Made by a program: the position numbers and the translations under genes
Shown here: positions 26,433 through 40,974 of the stretch, piece by piece
How the letters are laid out: each line of letters opens with the position of its first letter
Numbering within the stretch: the stretch's first letter is position 1
Assembly: GCF_007713465.1 (NCBI RefSeq)
Contig: NZ_VMSG01000008.1
Location: 144,520-208,519, forward strand
Length of the DNA stretch: 64,000 bases
Direction: 5' to 3'
DNA from: Pseudomonas sp. H3(2019)
GTDB lineage: Bacteria > Pseudomonadota > Gammaproteobacteria > Pseudomonadales > Pseudomonadaceae
The notes under the pieces: model-generated
Databases searched by the model: none
What the model was told of the DNA's origin: nothing
What the model saw: only the letters and a program-made list of their open reading frames with translations

Positions 26433-29400
26433 TCAACTTTCCAATTCAACGTCCGGCGCAAGGTCGGTAGGGCGTGGCATTCCGGCCACTCCGGTGATGT
26501 TCAATGTGTTTCCCGTTTGATAGTAGTAAGCCGCAACGCGCTGCAGGCTTTCCGGGGAGAGTGGATTATTCCTGAAGTCGAAATTGGCCGTGATATCGGG
26601 GTCGGCCTCCATCAACTCGATCGGCATTTCGGTGATTGCGTTATTGGACAGATCAGCGTGAATCAAGCTGGCGCTGTTGAACAATCCCTTCGGCGCTTCG
26701 GTGAGCCCGGAATTGCTCAGATCCAGCGAATGCAATCTCGTCATGTTGCTCAGGTCGGGCGTCAGGCCTAGCAAGTTGTCTCTGAGATTCAGGCTGTCGA
26801 GGTTTTCCATACCGGCTAGTGCATCCAGGGTTTGCCGGGTCAGGGTGATGTTGCACTCTGGCAGGCTTAGCGCCGTCAAGCTGCGCATTGCGAAGACTGC
26901 GTCGGGAATGTTCTCCAGCTGATAACCCTGGACAGCAAGGCTTTCCAGCTTGGGGAAATAATCCAGGAACCGACTTGCCTTGGGGGCAATGTTCCCTGTG
27001 CTTGTCAGGTAGAGTTCGCGGACATGCCCGAAGTCGGCTGTCAGCACAGGCAGGTCGCCTATGATCGACAGGTTGGAGGTGAAGCCGAACTCGTCAAAGG
27101 ACACGCCCTCTGTCGGTATTTGACGCCAGCACCGCTCCAGGCTTTCCTTGAACTTCATTCTTTTGTATTGCTCTTGCAGCAGGTCTTCGGCATTCAGCGG
27201 TTCACCGGTGACGGGGTCGTTGGGGATATCGGTCATCCACACGGTAAGGTCGCGGCTCAAGTCGGCGAGTTCGGTGTGTTTGTGTGCCAATTCGATGCGT
27301 CCATCGGCCAGTGTGCCGGGCAGGCGATAGATGAATTCGCTTGCTTGTTCGTCGCTGAAACTTGGGTATAGCGCTGTTACTTGGTCAATATCGGCCTGGT
27401 TGGCCAATACTCCAAAGTCTTTTCCGGTTCGCTGGTAGTAGGCTTTTATCTGCTCCAGGGTCGTTGTTGAGAGTGGATTGTTGCCGAAATCAAATCCATC
27501 GCCGACCTCGGCGGACAGGTTGTAGATCTCGCGTGGGAATTCAGTTATCCGGTTGCCGCTCAAGATGGCGGTTTGAAGTCGAGGATGACTCGACAGACCG
27601 ACTGGAACACGCTCAATGCCAGTGCTGGAGAGGTCGATAAAGGTCAGCGTTGGCAGGGCCGCTACATCCGGGACATGGCCCAGTGGATTATTGAACAGGT
27701 CCAGCATTTCCAGGCGGGGTAGCGAGGAAAGTGCTGTCTGCGCCTCGGCCTCGAATACCACGCCACAATTGCTCAATACCAGATTCTCGAGTGATGGCAT
27801 GCCGGTAATCGCCTGAGGTACGCGACCCAGGGCGAAATTGCGCATTTCCAGGTGTTCTAGACCGGTAAAGCACTCAAGGAAGCGGGAAGAGACACCCAAG
27901 GCCTTGCTGCCGTTGAAGGCCAGTGCCGAGACATGGCTGAAGTCTGCTGTCAGCTCTGGCATATCACCGATAAAGGCCAGGTCCGCTATGAGCGAGTCGG
28001 CCCTGAGTTCTGGCTGCTCTACCAACCTTTGGCGCCAGAATAGCTCCAGTCTCTGGCGGAACTCGTTTCTCGCGATGCGCTCTGCGCTCTTGTCGAGGGG
28101 GCTCAAAGGATCGCCGGTCGAGGGGTTATGCGCTGGAATGTCATCGACCCAGACGCTGAGGTCGCTGGTGAGCTGAGCAATTTCCGTTTCCCAGTACGTG
28201 AGCTGAGTGCGGCCGTCTTCCAGTGTTCCGGGCAGTTTATAGATGACATGGCTTGCGCCTTCGGTATCCAGGCCAGAAAACAGTGCGCGTGCGCGATCGA
28301 TATCGGCCTGTTCTGCCAGTACAGCGAAGTCATTTCCGTTTTTAGCGTAGTAGGCCTTGATTCGGTCTCGGCTGATTGACGACAACGGGTTATTGGCGAG
28401 ATTAGTCCCATCGGCGAGATCGAGGTCAAGATCAAAGAAGGCGTCGGGCAGATCGGTTATCTGGTTGCCATTGAGAATCGCGGTTCTTAGATACTGACGG
28501 CTGGTGAGACCGTTTGGCAGGCTGGCAATACCGGTGTTGGACAGTCGAATGTCGTTCAGTTCCGGCATGGCCTCTATGTCGGGTGCGATCGCCAGTGGGT
28601 TGTCACTCAGATTCAGAGCTTCAAGCCGGCCCAGAGATGAAAGTGCGGCCTGGCTTTGGGGCGTGAGTGTCACGCGGCAATGGGCCAATGTCAGCTCCTT
28701 GAGGGCCGGCATGCGGGTGATGGCCTGGGGCACTTGATCCAGCGTGAAGTGATGCATTTCCAGACTGTGCAAATTCGGGAAGAGTTCGAGGAACGGGCCG
28801 GTTGCGCGGATCGCGTTGTTGCCCCTGAGTTCCAGGCTTGAAACATGGCTGAAGTCCGCGGTCATCAGCGGCATGTCACCGGAGAAAGTCAGATTGGCTA
28901 TCAGGTGGTCGTCGCGCATCCGGGAAACTTCTGGTCGACGACGCCAGAACTGTTCCAATTGTTGTTTGAACTCTGCCCTGGAGACGTGCTCGGCGTACAT
29001 CTGCTCGGCGTTGAGCAATTGACCGGTGACAGGGTGCCGATCAGGAACCTGGCGTTCCCATATCGTCAGGTCGCCGGACAGCTGCGTGATCTCCGTTCTC
29101 CAGCGTCCGAGTTGGAGCCGGCTATCTTCCAGTGTTCCGGGCAAGTCATAGATCACATCACTGGCGTCTTGCGAGTCCAGGGCTGGAAACAGCTCTTTGG
29201 CCAAGTCGATATCAGCTTTGTCGGCCCAAACTCCGAAGTCTTGCCCGGTTTCACGGAAATAGGTTTTTATCCGGTCTCGGGTTGCTGTCGATAACGGATT
29301 GTCCGAAAAATCAAACCCGTCACTGCGATGGCCGGGAAGATCAAAGAAGGCGTCGGGCAGTTCGGTAATCAGGTTGCCATTGAAGATGGCGGTACTCAGG

Positions 29401-32400
29401 TTTGGATGGTCCACCAGACCGGCGGGAACATTGGAAATGCCGGCATTGGACAGATTGATGTACGTCAACCTGGGCAGAGTCGTTACGTCGGGTGCCGTAC
29501 CCAATGGATTGTCGATCAGTTCCAGCGTGTCAAGGTTGTTCAGTGAGGAAAGCGCTGTCTGACCTTCAGGTGTCAGCACTACGCTGCAATCGTCCAGTAC
29601 CAATGCGTTGAGCTGCGGCATGCTGGTGATCGCCTGGGGCACTTGATCCAGAGCAAAGTCACGCAGATCCAGGCGTCGCAACCCCGTGAAGCGCTGCAGG
29701 AATGGGGTGGTTGCAGAAATGCTGGTGTTGCCAGTCAGGGTCAGGCTGGAAACATGGCTGAAATCCGCAGTCAGTTCCGGCATGTCCCCCATGAATTCCA
29801 GGGTCGAGACAAACTGGTCGTTCAATCTGCTGCGCCAAGCCTGTTCCAGTTGTTGCCCGAATGTTCTTCTTGCGTCCTGTTCGTTGAACTGTTCATTGAT
29901 ATTGAGAGGCTGGCCGGTCGAGGGCGCGCGCTCAGGAACGTTTCTGGCCCAGTGCGTAAGGTTGTCGTTCAACTGGGTATATTCGGTCTCCCAGTTCGTG
30001 AGTTGAACTCGACCTTGAGCCAACGTTCCGGGCAAGCGATACAACAGGTTAGTCGCTTGATGAGCGGTCAGGTCTGGAAACAGGGTTGTTGTCCGATCGA
30101 TATCCGCCTGCTCGGCCAAAACCCCGAAGTGTTTCCCGGTTCGATTGTAGTGAGTCTTTACTCGCTCTCGAGTGGTTGCGGACAGCGGGTTGTCTGCAAA
30201 ATCCAATCCGTCACTGAAGTTGCTGGATAAAGTGAAGAGCGCGTCGGGCAGTTCGGTAATCCGGTTGCCATCGAATCTGCCGGTTATGAATTGAAGATGA
30301 TCCAACAGGCCGGCTGGCGGCGTGGAAATACCCGTATTGGCCAGATTGAGGTGCGTCAGCGAGCGCATGGCTTGTATATCAGGCGCGACTGCCAGCGGGT
30401 TGTCCTGTAGATCCAGCAGGGAGAGCTCGGTCAAGGAAGAGAGCAACTGCTGGTTGGCGGGGGAGAGTGTAATGCCGCAGTTACGCACGACCAGTTGTCG
30501 AAGTGTCGGCAGTGAAGTGATGGATTGAGGCAAGTTCTGCAGGTTGAAGTTCTGAACGTCCAGGAACAGCAACCCGGGGAAGTTCTGTAAAAAAGGCTCG
30601 AGAGCATGGGTGCTGGTGCTGCCACTGATCGTCAGAGCGGAAACATGACTGAAGTCGGCGTTCAGGGGAGGGAGGTCGCCCAGTATCGGCTCCCGTAGAT
30701 CAAGCATATAACCAGCCGGTCCGCGTGTTTGCCGTTGCCAGCAACGTTGGATAGCGTCCTTGAGCAACATGCGATTTCGCAAGTCTGCTCGGCGCTGAAG
30801 CGGTGTGAGCGCGAGCCCACTGTCGGGGTCGCTATGCGGTACGTCGTTCGCCCAGCCATGCAGGTCATTGGCGAGTCGCTCATATTCGTGGCCCAGGCGG
30901 GAAAGTTCGCCACGCACGCCTGCCGGGTGGCTCTGCCACCTGGAAATAAACGCCTGGACTTCCTCGGGGGAATGGCCCGGATAAATCTCTCGCACCCTCT
31001 CTTCCAGGGTGAAGGTTCGTTCGTTCGTGGTGCGCACAGTACGCAAGATTCGTGGGTAACCGTCAGCACCCAACAGACGCAGCGTATCAATGGCCGGCTC
31101 CTGAACCGGCGGATTGGAAATCGCCACCCGAAGCTCGCTGCGCTCCATGGGCTGCTCGCGGATCGCGTTTTTCAGCTTCTGCGTCTGGCCGATCTGGAGG
31201 TTCAGGGCCTGGCGTTCGGCGTCCGGCAGGGCGTACAAAACACTGGCGTAGAAGTCGGTCGCCGAATGCAGTTCCAGGCCGCGGTCGTCGTAAGGCTGAT
31301 AGGTGCCGTCGGTCTGTCGCACCAGGATTTTTTGTACCGGCGCATCGGCCCGTCCGGTGCTGTCGAGCATGGGCCCTTCGTAACGCCGCTCGCGGATTTC
31401 GATCCGTACGTCACCGCTCCAGCCAGGTAAGCGCTTGAGGCTATGCAATGCCAGCGTGTCGGAATCCGGGTTGCTCACGGAGTCCAGCTCCAGCCCTTCA
31501 TAGGCGCGGGTGACGCGCACTTCCTGATTGGCCAGTTGCATCAGATCTTGTTGGCGCTGCGGTAATTGCCCTTCGCTGATGTGTATCAGCTCATCCCCGG
31601 TGGCGGTGTTGAGCAATTCCCGGGTGATGCTGACCGGCAACTGAGGGTCGTGTTGAGTGATCGGTTGTGCCAACGGATCTTCGATGCGTTCGAGCGCTTG
31701 GTAGCGCGATTCGAACATTGCCGTTCGTTGTTGCCAGGCGAGTTGGGCGAGTTGCTTTCTCAATGTCTGGGTGCGGACAGGCAGCGCGGGCGTCGGACCA
31801 CCGAACTTTTCTCCCAGCAGTGCTTTGATTTCACTGTCCTCAAGCGAATGAAGCAGCGTTTTGAGCAGGTCGCCGTCCATCAGGCGGTCCTGACGAAGCT
31901 CTATCAGCGGCAAGGTTTCGTCGCTGGAGGACTGCCAGGCGACTTCTCCTTGTTGATCCACCCAGCGCAGCCGTTTGCTGGCCGGCCATTGGCCGTGTTC
32001 ATCGAGGAGTTGCAGCTGCATCAACGGATCGGCGCTGAGATAATCCTCGGGCAAGTCGCTAGCCAGTTGATCGACGAAGCGTTGAAGATCCTGATCGATC
32101 TTGAAGCGTTTGATGCTGTCGGCCAGCAGCGGCGGAAGGGGTTCCTGATCGACATGCATTTTGCGCAGGGCGTCTTCGTTGTAGCCGCTGACCTGAAGAA
32201 TCGTCTCGCGTTCGGCCGGGGAAAAGGATTCGACCGATTGGCCGATCCGGCGCAACGCCGTGGGTTTGTCCCACTCCAGCGGCTGCTCGAGCTCGGTATG
32301 CCAGGCGCCGTCGCCGTTGTGCCGTACCAGCGGTTTATAAGCGTCGGGGCGGGTTGGGTGTTCAATCCGGTACTGGCCAGGGATCGGGCTTTCGCTCAGC

Positions 32401-34169
32401 GCAAAGTGCGCGTCTTCGAGGGGCAGCAGTTGTTTTCCCTGGTGCTGATGCAGGCCCCGTTCATCGGGCCTGGAATCCACACCCGGAATGGATTTCTGCT
32501 CATAGCGGGCGAGGTCCGGTTCCCAGTACCGGGTTTGGCCATTGGGCAGCTCGACGGGCTTGAAACGGTCGATAAAGGCGACAATCTCTTTGGGCAAGAT
32601 TTTGCGAAACTCACCCGCGCCAATGGCGCCGCCTATCGCAAAGGTCCCCAGCTGGATCAGCGATTCCACGGTTCCCATGAAGTGCTCGAAGGCTTCGGTG
32701 GTTCGGCCCTGCGCCCACTCGATGATCCCTTCGAAGGCTTCGTCGAGCAATTGGTAGGCCATGTACGCCATCATTGCTTCACCCAGCACGGGCACAAACG
32801 GCGCGATGATGAACGCCGCGGTCTGGAGAATCGACGAGGCTATGTTGACCAGCGAATCCCAGAACGCCCAACGGGCTTTCTGATCGACGGCTGCCGTCGG
32901 GACGGCGATGCTCCGGGCGTCATTAAGGATTTTGTTGAGTTTTGCCTGATAGAGGTGCTGCCACAGGTTGTCGTTGAACGGCATGAATGCCGTTTGCAGA
33001 TCGGGACGGTCGAGGGGCGTTTCCCGCCAGGTGGGCTCCGAGCTTCCCGCGACGGGCGGGTGCCACTTCACCTTTGCCAGGCGCTCATTGAGGCTGGCGA
33101 AGAAAAAACCGCGATGTTCGTGGTTCACGAACCGGCTGAAAAATTGTTGGTAATCCTTCGAACGCAACTGCCGGGTCAGTTCGATGACCATCTCGAGCGC
33201 CGAGGCGTATTCCTTGATCGGGTGCTCGGGGTCATCCGGCACATAGGCCACCACTCTGGCGGTTTTTTGAACCTGATCCAGATCGGGGGCAAACACGACG
33301 ATGCCGGTGAGCGGAGCGGACATCATCGTCAGGTCATGACACAACACGGCCTGCCCGTTGACCCGCAAGCCTTGCAGCCCGTCGAGCAAACCGCCGATCA
33401 GGCGAAAGTAACTCTCCGAGATGTCACGGTTCATCCGCGCCATTTGCAGCGCTGCCCGTATTGCCGCTTTTTGACTGTCATCGATTTTCTGGCGCAGAAC
33501 CGTCGCCGCGACCGGATCGGAAAAACCGAGGTTGTCTTCGAGATAGGTTTTGTACTGGCCACCGATATCCAGCTCTCGGCACAGTTTGGTAAAGGCCGGG
33601 ATGCTCAGTTTGGCTTTGATCAAGGGCAGTGTGTCGAACTGCCCGGTCGCAGAGGGCTGGGTGATGTAGGTCGAATCGGTTTCGTAGGCAGTGTCTTGCG
33701 TTTCTTTCTCTTCGAAGTTATGCAGCGCGGCGTCCAGCAGCGACACCGTCCAGGCGCGAGCCCCGGTCTTGACCGGAAACCACGGCGTCGTCGCGGGTAC
33801 GTACAGGCGCAGGAAGGTTGTCCTGACGTCCAGCTCCAGGCCGAAGCGGTTTTTCAGCGCTTCTTTGAGCAACGGTTCGGCGAAGGCACTGGCGTCTTGC
33901 AAGTGCTCCAGCCGTTGGTCGACATCACTTTGAGCGGTCCAGTGTGCGGCGTTAAGAGCCTTGAGTTCCTGGTGCTGCGCGGCCGGTGCGGCCTGGAGCC
34001 GGGCCAGCAGTTGCGGCTGAGTGTTCTGCAGCGCCTGGCGCCGGGCAGGCGAGGCCTTGCCCAGCCATTCGGGAATTGCATTTTGCAGGTGTTGGTAGTG
34101 GCTATCGGGGTGTTCCGAAAAGATTGTGTCGGTTGAAACTGTCGGTTGCTGTCCTTCAGACAAATACAT
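26433..34169 (-). CDS. dermonecrotic-toxin-like leucine-rich-repeat protein with five tandem modules
   Basis: A 2578-residue protein. The first half (about 1-1000) resembles the DUF6543/dermonecrotic-toxin N-terminus of large Pseudomonas LRR proteins, with a hydrophobic segment SILQTAAFIIAPFVPVLGEA followed by MMAYMAYQLLDEAFEG. The second half is five copies of a roughly 300-residue module. Each has a helical lead (W-x-tE-x-x-qL-x-x-dL), then PxLxADFSHV, six or so leucine-rich repeats ending FDFxxNPLS, then a YYxxTGxxFGVLAxxADID linker. Landmarks recur every 890-912 bp. No NEL ubiquitin-ligase domain follows the last repeats, unlike many relatives. There is no signal peptide; ATG 34169 follows AAGGA. 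A secreted effector role is inferred. Confidence 0.85.
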   Translation of the reverse strand: MYLSEGQQPTVSTDTIFSEHPDSHYQHLQNAIPEWLGKASPARRQALQNTQPQLLARLQAAPAAQHQELKALNAAHWTAQSDVDQRLEHLQDASAFAEPLLKEALKNRFGLELDVRTTFLRLYVPATTPWFPVKTGARAWTVSLLDAALHNFEEKETQDTAYETDSTYITQPSATGQFDTLPLIKAKLSIPAFTKLCRELDIGGQYKTYLEDNLGFSDPVAATVLRQKIDDSQKAAIRAALQMARMNRDISESYFRLIGGLLDGLQGLRVNGQAVLCHDLTMMSAPLTGIVVFAPDLDQVQKTARVVAYVPDDPEHPIKEYASALEMVIELTRQLRSKDYQQFFSRFVNHEHRGFFFASLNERLAKVKWHPPVAGSSEPTWRETPLDRPDLQTAFMPFNDNLWQHLYQAKLNKILNDARSIAVPTAAVDQKARWAFWDSLVNIASSILQTAAFIIAPFVPVLGEAMMAYMAYQLLDEAFEGIIEWAQGRTTEAFEHFMGTVESLIQLGTFAIGGAIGAGEFRKILPKEIVAFIDRFKPVELPNGQTRYWEPDLARYEQKSIPGVDSRPDERGLHQHQGKQLLPLEDAHFALSESPIPGQYRIEHPTRPDAYKPLVRHNGDGAWHTELEQPLEWDKPTALRRIGQSVESFSPAERETILQVSGYNEDALRKMHVDQEPLPPLLADSIKRFKIDQDLQRFVDQLASDLPEDYLSADPLMQLQLLDEHGQWPASKRLRWVDQQGEVAWQSSSDETLPLIELRQDRLMDGDLLKTLLHSLEDSEIKALLGEKFGGPTPALPVRTQTLRKQLAQLAWQQRTAMFESRYQALERIEDPLAQPITQHDPQLPVSITRELLNTATGDELIHISEGQLPQRQQDLMQLANQEVRVTRAYEGLELDSVSNPDSDTLALHSLKRLPGWSGDVRIEIRERRYEGPMLDSTGRADAPVQKILVRQTDGTYQPYDDRGLELHSATDFYASVLYALPDAERQALNLQIGQTQKLKNAIREQPMERSELRVAISNPPVQEPAIDTLRLLGADGYPRILRTVRTTNERTFTLEERVREIYPGHSPEEVQAFISRWQSHPAGVRGELSRLGHEYERLANDLHGWANDVPHSDPDSGLALTPLQRRADLRNRMLLKDAIQRCWQRQTRGPAGYMLDLREPILGDLPPLNADFSHVSALTISGSTSTHALEPFLQNFPGLLFLDVQNFNLQNLPQSITSLPTLRQLVVRNCGITLSPANQQLLSSLTELSLLDLQDNPLAVAPDIQAMRSLTHLNLANTGISTPPAGLLDHLQFITGRFDGNRITELPDALFTLSSNFSDGLDFADNPLSATTRERVKTHYNRTGKHFGVLAEQADIDRTTTLFPDLTAHQATNLLYRLPGTLAQGRVQLTNWETEYTQLNDNLTHWARNVPERAPSTGQPLNINEQFNEQDARRTFGQQLEQAWRSRLNDQFVSTLEFMGDMPELTADFSHVSSLTLTGNTSISATTPFLQRFTGLRRLDLRDFALDQVPQAITSMPQLNALVLDDCSVVLTPEGQTALSSLNNLDTLELIDNPLGTAPDVTTLPRLTYINLSNAGISNVPAGLVDHPNLSTAIFNGNLITELPDAFFDLPGHRSDGFDFSDNPLSTATRDRIKTYFRETGQDFGVWADKADIDLAKELFPALDSQDASDVIYDLPGTLEDSRLQLGRWRTEITQLSGDLTIWERQVPDRHPVTGQLLNAEQMYAEHVSRAEFKQQLEQFWRRRPEVSRMRDDHLIANLTFSGDMPLMTADFSHVSSLELRGNNAIRATGPFLELFPNLHSLEMHHFTLDQVPQAITRMPALKELTLAHCRVTLTPQSQAALSSLGRLEALNLSDNPLAIAPDIEAMPELNDIRLSNTGIASLPNGLTSRQYLRTAILNGNQITDLPDAFFDLDLDLADGTNLANNPLSSISRDRIKAYYAKNGNDFAVLAEQADIDRARALFSGLDTEGASHVIYKLPGTLEDGRTQLTYWETEIAQLTSDLSVWVDDIPAHNPSTGDPLSPLDKSAERIARNEFRQRLELFWRQRLVEQPELRADSLIADLAFIGDMPELTADFSHVSALAFNGSKALGVSSRFLECFTGLEHLEMRNFALGRVPQAITGMPSLENLVLSNCGVVFEAEAQTALSSLPRLEMLDLFNNPLGHVPDVAALPTLTFIDLSSTGIERVPVGLSSHPRLQTAILSGNRITEFPREIYNLSAEVGDGFDFGNNPLSTTTLEQIKAYYQRTGKDFGVLANQADIDQVTALYPSFSDEQASEFIYRLPGTLADGRIELAHKHTELADLSRDLTVWMTDIPNDPVTGEPLNAEDLLQEQYKRMKFKESLERCWRQIPTEGVSFDEFGFTSNLSIIGDLPVLTADFGHVRELYLTSTGNIAPKASRFLDYFPKLESLAVQGYQLENIPDAVFAMRSLTALSLPECNITLTRQTLDALAGMENLDSLNLRDNLLGLTPDLSNMTRLHSLDLSNSGLTEAPKGLFNSASLIHADLSNNAITEMPIELMEADPDITANFDFRNNPLSPESLQRVAAYYYQTGNTLNITGVAGMPRPTDLAPDVELES

Positions 34170-34309
34170 CGCGCCATTCCTTGAGCGTTGAAAGAGCTCA
34201 TAGCAAATCAGGAAGTGGCGAGCGGAATGCGGTACATAGTTAGGGGGCGGGCGAGCTCCAGAAATCAAATCCCGGCAACCCTGCCGCTAATCCCCCCGGG
34301 CAGTTTAAA

Positions 34310-34346
34310 CTGCGCCTTTGCGACGCTATTTGTCGCATTGCCGTAA
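34310..34346 (+). promoter_or_regulatory. ArgR operator upstream of aruC
   Basis: TGTCGC-N8-AA (34331-34346) matches the ArgR half-site exactly, and a weaker TGCGCC-N8-GC lies 21 bp before it, giving the direct-repeat arrangement ArgR uses. It is 130-165 bp before the aruC start codon. Confidence 0.7.
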
Positions 34347-34368
34347 ACCCGGAGAAATCCGGGGTTTG
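34345..34368. other. hairpin in the aruC upstream region
   Basis: AAACCCGGA and TCCGGGGTTT pair with one bulge around GAAA, immediately after the first ArgR half-site. It could be a leader hairpin if transcription starts upstream. Confidence 0.4.
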
Positions 34369-34376
34369 CGCTATAA

Positions 34377-35696
<1,320 letters not shown>

Positions 35697-35832
35697 TTCA
35701 GGCTGCGGTACCGCTCGGCGCCTATTCTTAGGGACAGGCGCCGAGACAATTTTCCTGTGCCGGGCCTGCCCGGCATTTTTTTCCCCGAGTCGGCGCCTTT
35801 CGTCGACCTGATGTTAAGTAAGGAGTGACACC

Positions 35833-36852
35833 ATGCTGGTGATGCGTCCCGCGCAAATGGCTGATCTGGGCGAGGTACAGCGTCTGGCTGCGGACAGCCC
35901 GATTGGTGTCACCTCCTTACCGGATGATGTCGAACGCCTGAGCGACAAGATCGCAGCAAGCGAAGCCTCGTTCGCTGCCGAAGTCAGCTTCAACGGTGAA
36001 GAGAGCTACTTCTTCGTCCTCGAAGACACCGCCACCGGCAAACTGGCGGGCTGCTCGGCCATCGTCGCGTCGGCCGGTTATTCCGAGCCGTTCTACAGTT
36101 TCCGTAATGAAACCTTCGTGCACGCCTCTCGCGAGCTGAAGATTCATAACAAGATTCATGTGCTCTCCCAGTGCCACGACCTGACCGGCAACAGCCTGCT
36201 GACCAGCTTCTACGTGCTGCCGGAGCTGGTCGGTTCGGCCTGGTCGGAACTCAACTCTCGCGGTCGCCTGCTGTTCGTCGCCAGCCATCCGGAGCGTTTC
36301 GCCGATTCGGTGGTCACCGAAATCGTCGGTTACAGCGACGAAAATGGCGATTCGCCGTTCTGGGATGCCATCGGTCGCAACTTCTTCGACCTCAACTACG
36401 CCGAAGCCGAGCGTCTGTGCGGGCTCAAGAGCCGGACCTTCCTCGCCGAACTGATGCCGCATTATCCAATCTACGTGCCGCTGCTGCCGGACGCCGCCCA
36501 AGAGGCGATGGGCCAGGTGCACCCACGGGCGCAGATCACCTTCGACATCCTGATGCGCGAAGGCTTCGAGACCGATCACTACATCGACATTTTCGACGGT
36601 GGCCCGACCCTGCACGCACGTGTCTCGGGGATCCGCTCGATCGCCCAGAGCCGTGTAGTGCCGGTGAAAATCGGCGAACCGGTCAAAGGCGCCGGTCGTC
36701 AGTACCTGGTGGCCAATGCCCAATTGCAGGATTACCGCGCGGTATTGCTCGAGCTGGATTATGCGCCGGGCAAACCGGTAACCCTGGATCTTGAAGCCGC
36801 CGAGGCCTTGGGCGTCGGTGAAGGTGCCAGCGTGCGTCTGGTGGCAGTTTAA
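35833..36852 (+). CDS. aruF: arginine/ornithine N-succinyltransferase, alpha subunit
   Basis: A 339-residue subunit of the heteromeric enzyme that succinylates arginine and ornithine with succinyl-CoA, the first step of the pathway. The start MLVMRPAQMADLGEVQRLAA and the core SPFWDAIGRNFFDLNYAEAE are family-typical. It is a paralogue of the next gene, with collinear motifs, and sits in the expected order C-F-G. AAGGAG precedes the ATG. Confidence 0.95.
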   Translation: MLVMRPAQMADLGEVQRLAADSPIGVTSLPDDVERLSDKIAASEASFAAEVSFNGEESYFFVLEDTATGKLAGCSAIVASAGYSEPFYSFRNETFVHASRELKIHNKIHVLSQCHDLTGNSLLTSFYVLPELVGSAWSELNSRGRLLFVASHPERFADSVVTEIVGYSDENGDSPFWDAIGRNFFDLNYAEAERLCGLKSRTFLAELMPHYPIYVPLLPDAAQEAMGQVHPRAQITFDILMREGFETDHYIDIFDGGPTLHARVSGIRSIAQSRVVPVKIGEPVKGAGRQYLVANAQLQDYRAVLLELDYAPGKPVTLDLEAAEALGVGEGASVRLVAV

Positions 36853-36920
36853 GGCCCGATTTCAGGCTTAAGAGCAGCGAGTTTTGCGGGTGGCCTGAGC
36901 GACCCGTTTAAGGAGATAGC

Positions 36921-39412
<2,492 letters not shown>

Positions 39413-39419
39413 TACCCAA

Positions 39420-39480
39420 TCGCGAGCAAGCTCGCTCCCACAAGGGCGATGAAATCCCTGTGGGAGCGAGCTTGCTCCGG
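39420..39480. repeat. inverted REP pair (REPIN) between aruD and aruB
   Basis: CGCGAGCAAGCTCGCTCCCA (39421) and TGTGGGAGCGAGCTTGCTCC (39459) are inverted copies about 17 bp apart. They form a large hairpin inside the operon that could stabilise the upstream message. Confidence 0.88.
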
Positions 39481-39564
39481 GCGGCGATCCGACGATGGCC
39501 GCGCCTCGGTCTTGAAGAACAGTTACTGAAGCCTATAACAACAGATTTTCGTGGAGCCTCGCTG

Positions 39565-40911
39565 ATGAAATCCTATGAAGTCAATTTTGACGGTCTAGTG
39601 GGGCCGACCCATAACTACGGCGGTCTGTCCTACGGCAACGTCGCGTCCCAGAGCAACAGCCAGCAGTCTTCCAATCCGAAGGAAGCGGCGCTGCAAGGCC
39701 TGGCGAAAATGAAAGCGCTGATGGAAATGGGCTTTCAGCAAGGCGTTCTCGCGCCGCAAGAGCGTCCGGATGTCGGCGCGCTGCGCAGCCTGGGTTTCAG
39801 CGGCACTGACGCTCAAGTGATCGAGCAAGCCGCCAAACAGGCGATGCCATTGCTGGTTGCCAGCTGCTCGGCGTCGAGCATGTGGGTGGCCAACGCCGCC
39901 ACCGTCAGCCCGAGCGCTGATACCGCCGACGGTCGTGTGCATTTCACCGCCGCCAACCTCAACTGCAAATATCACCGCAGCATCGAGCACCCGACCACCA
40001 GCCGCGTGCTGGGGGCGATGTTCGCCGACCAGAAACACTTCGCCCATCACGCAGCATTGCCTGCTGTGGCGCAGTTCGGTGACGAAGGCGCCGCCAACCA
40101 CACGCGCTTCTGTCGTGAATACGGTGAAGCCGGTGTCGAGTTCTTCGTGTTCGGTCGCAGCGCGTTCGATACCCGCTACCCGGCACCGCAGAAGTACCCT
40201 GCGCGTCAGACCCTCGAAGCTTCGCAAGCGGTTGCCCGTCTGCACGGCTTGAGCGATGACGGCGTGGTGTACGCCCAACAGAATCCTTCGGTGATCGACC
40301 AGGGCGTGTTCCACAACGACGTGATCGCGGTCGGTAACGGTGAAGCGCTGTTCTATCACGAGGACGCATTCCTCGACACCGAGCAGATGCTGGCTGAGCT
40401 GTCGGCCAAGCTGGCCAAGCGTGGCGGCCAGTTCAAGGCGATCTGCGTGCCGCGTTCCCAGGTGTCGGTCGAAGACGCCGTGCGTTCTTACCTGTTCAAC
40501 AGCCAGTTGCTGTCGCGCGCTGACGGTTCGATGCTGCTGATCGTGCCGCAAGAGTGCCAGAACAACCCACGCGTCTGGCAGTACCTGCAAGAGCTGACCA
40601 GCTCTGGCGGCCTGATTCGCGAAGTGAAAGTCTTCGATCTCAAGCAAAGCATGCAGAACGGCGGTGGCCCGGCTTGCCTGCGGTTGCGTGTCGCACTGAA
40701 TGAAACTGAGCTGGCAGCCGTCAACCCAGGGGTTATCATGACCCCGCCGTTGTATGGCACGCTGACCCAATGGGTCGACAAGCACTACCGTGACCGCATG
40801 ACCGAAAGCGATCTGGCGGACCCACAATTGTTGCTTGAGTGCCGGACGGCACTGGATGAACTGACGCAAATCCTTAAACTGGGCGCGGTTTATCCATTCC
40901 AGATCAATTGA
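39565..40911 (+). CDS. aruB: N-succinylarginine dihydrolase
   Basis: A 448-residue enzyme converting succinylarginine to succinylornithine, CO2 and two ammonia. Motifs: [20 protein letters not shown], then [20 protein letters not shown], then [20 protein letters not shown] with an active-site His, and [13 protein letters not shown] with the nucleophile Cys371. ATG 39565 was chosen over in-frame starts inside the REP region. Fifth gene of the aru order. Confidence 0.96.
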   Translation: MKSYEVNFDGLVGPTHNYGGLSYGNVASQSNSQQSSNPKEAALQGLAKMKALMEMGFQQGVLAPQERPDVGALRSLGFSGTDAQVIEQAAKQAMPLLVASCSASSMWVANAATVSPSADTADGRVHFTAANLNCKYHRSIEHPTTSRVLGAMFADQKHFAHHAALPAVAQFGDEGAANHTRFCREYGEAGVEFFVFGRSAFDTRYPAPQKYPARQTLEASQAVARLHGLSDDGVVYAQQNPSVIDQGVFHNDVIAVGNGEALFYHEDAFLDTEQMLAELSAKLAKRGGQFKAICVPRSQVSVEDAVRSYLFNSQLLSRADGSMLLIVPQECQNNPRVWQYLQELTSSGGLIREVKVFDLKQSMQNGGGPACLRLRVALNETELAAVNPGVIMTPPLYGTLTQWVDKHYRDRMTESDLADPQLLLECRTALDELTQILKLGAVYPFQIN

Positions 40912-40974
40912 AAGCCCGCGTCCTGCTCATGAAGCGCCGGACGCGTTGCTTTATCTCCCGATGAGAACGTAAAA

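Noticed and set aside
31566..34136. Long plus-strand open frame of 856 codons
   Set aside because: It is the antisense shadow of the giant toxin-like gene: high-GC codon bias keeps the opposite strand open. It has no recognisable domain or ribosome site.
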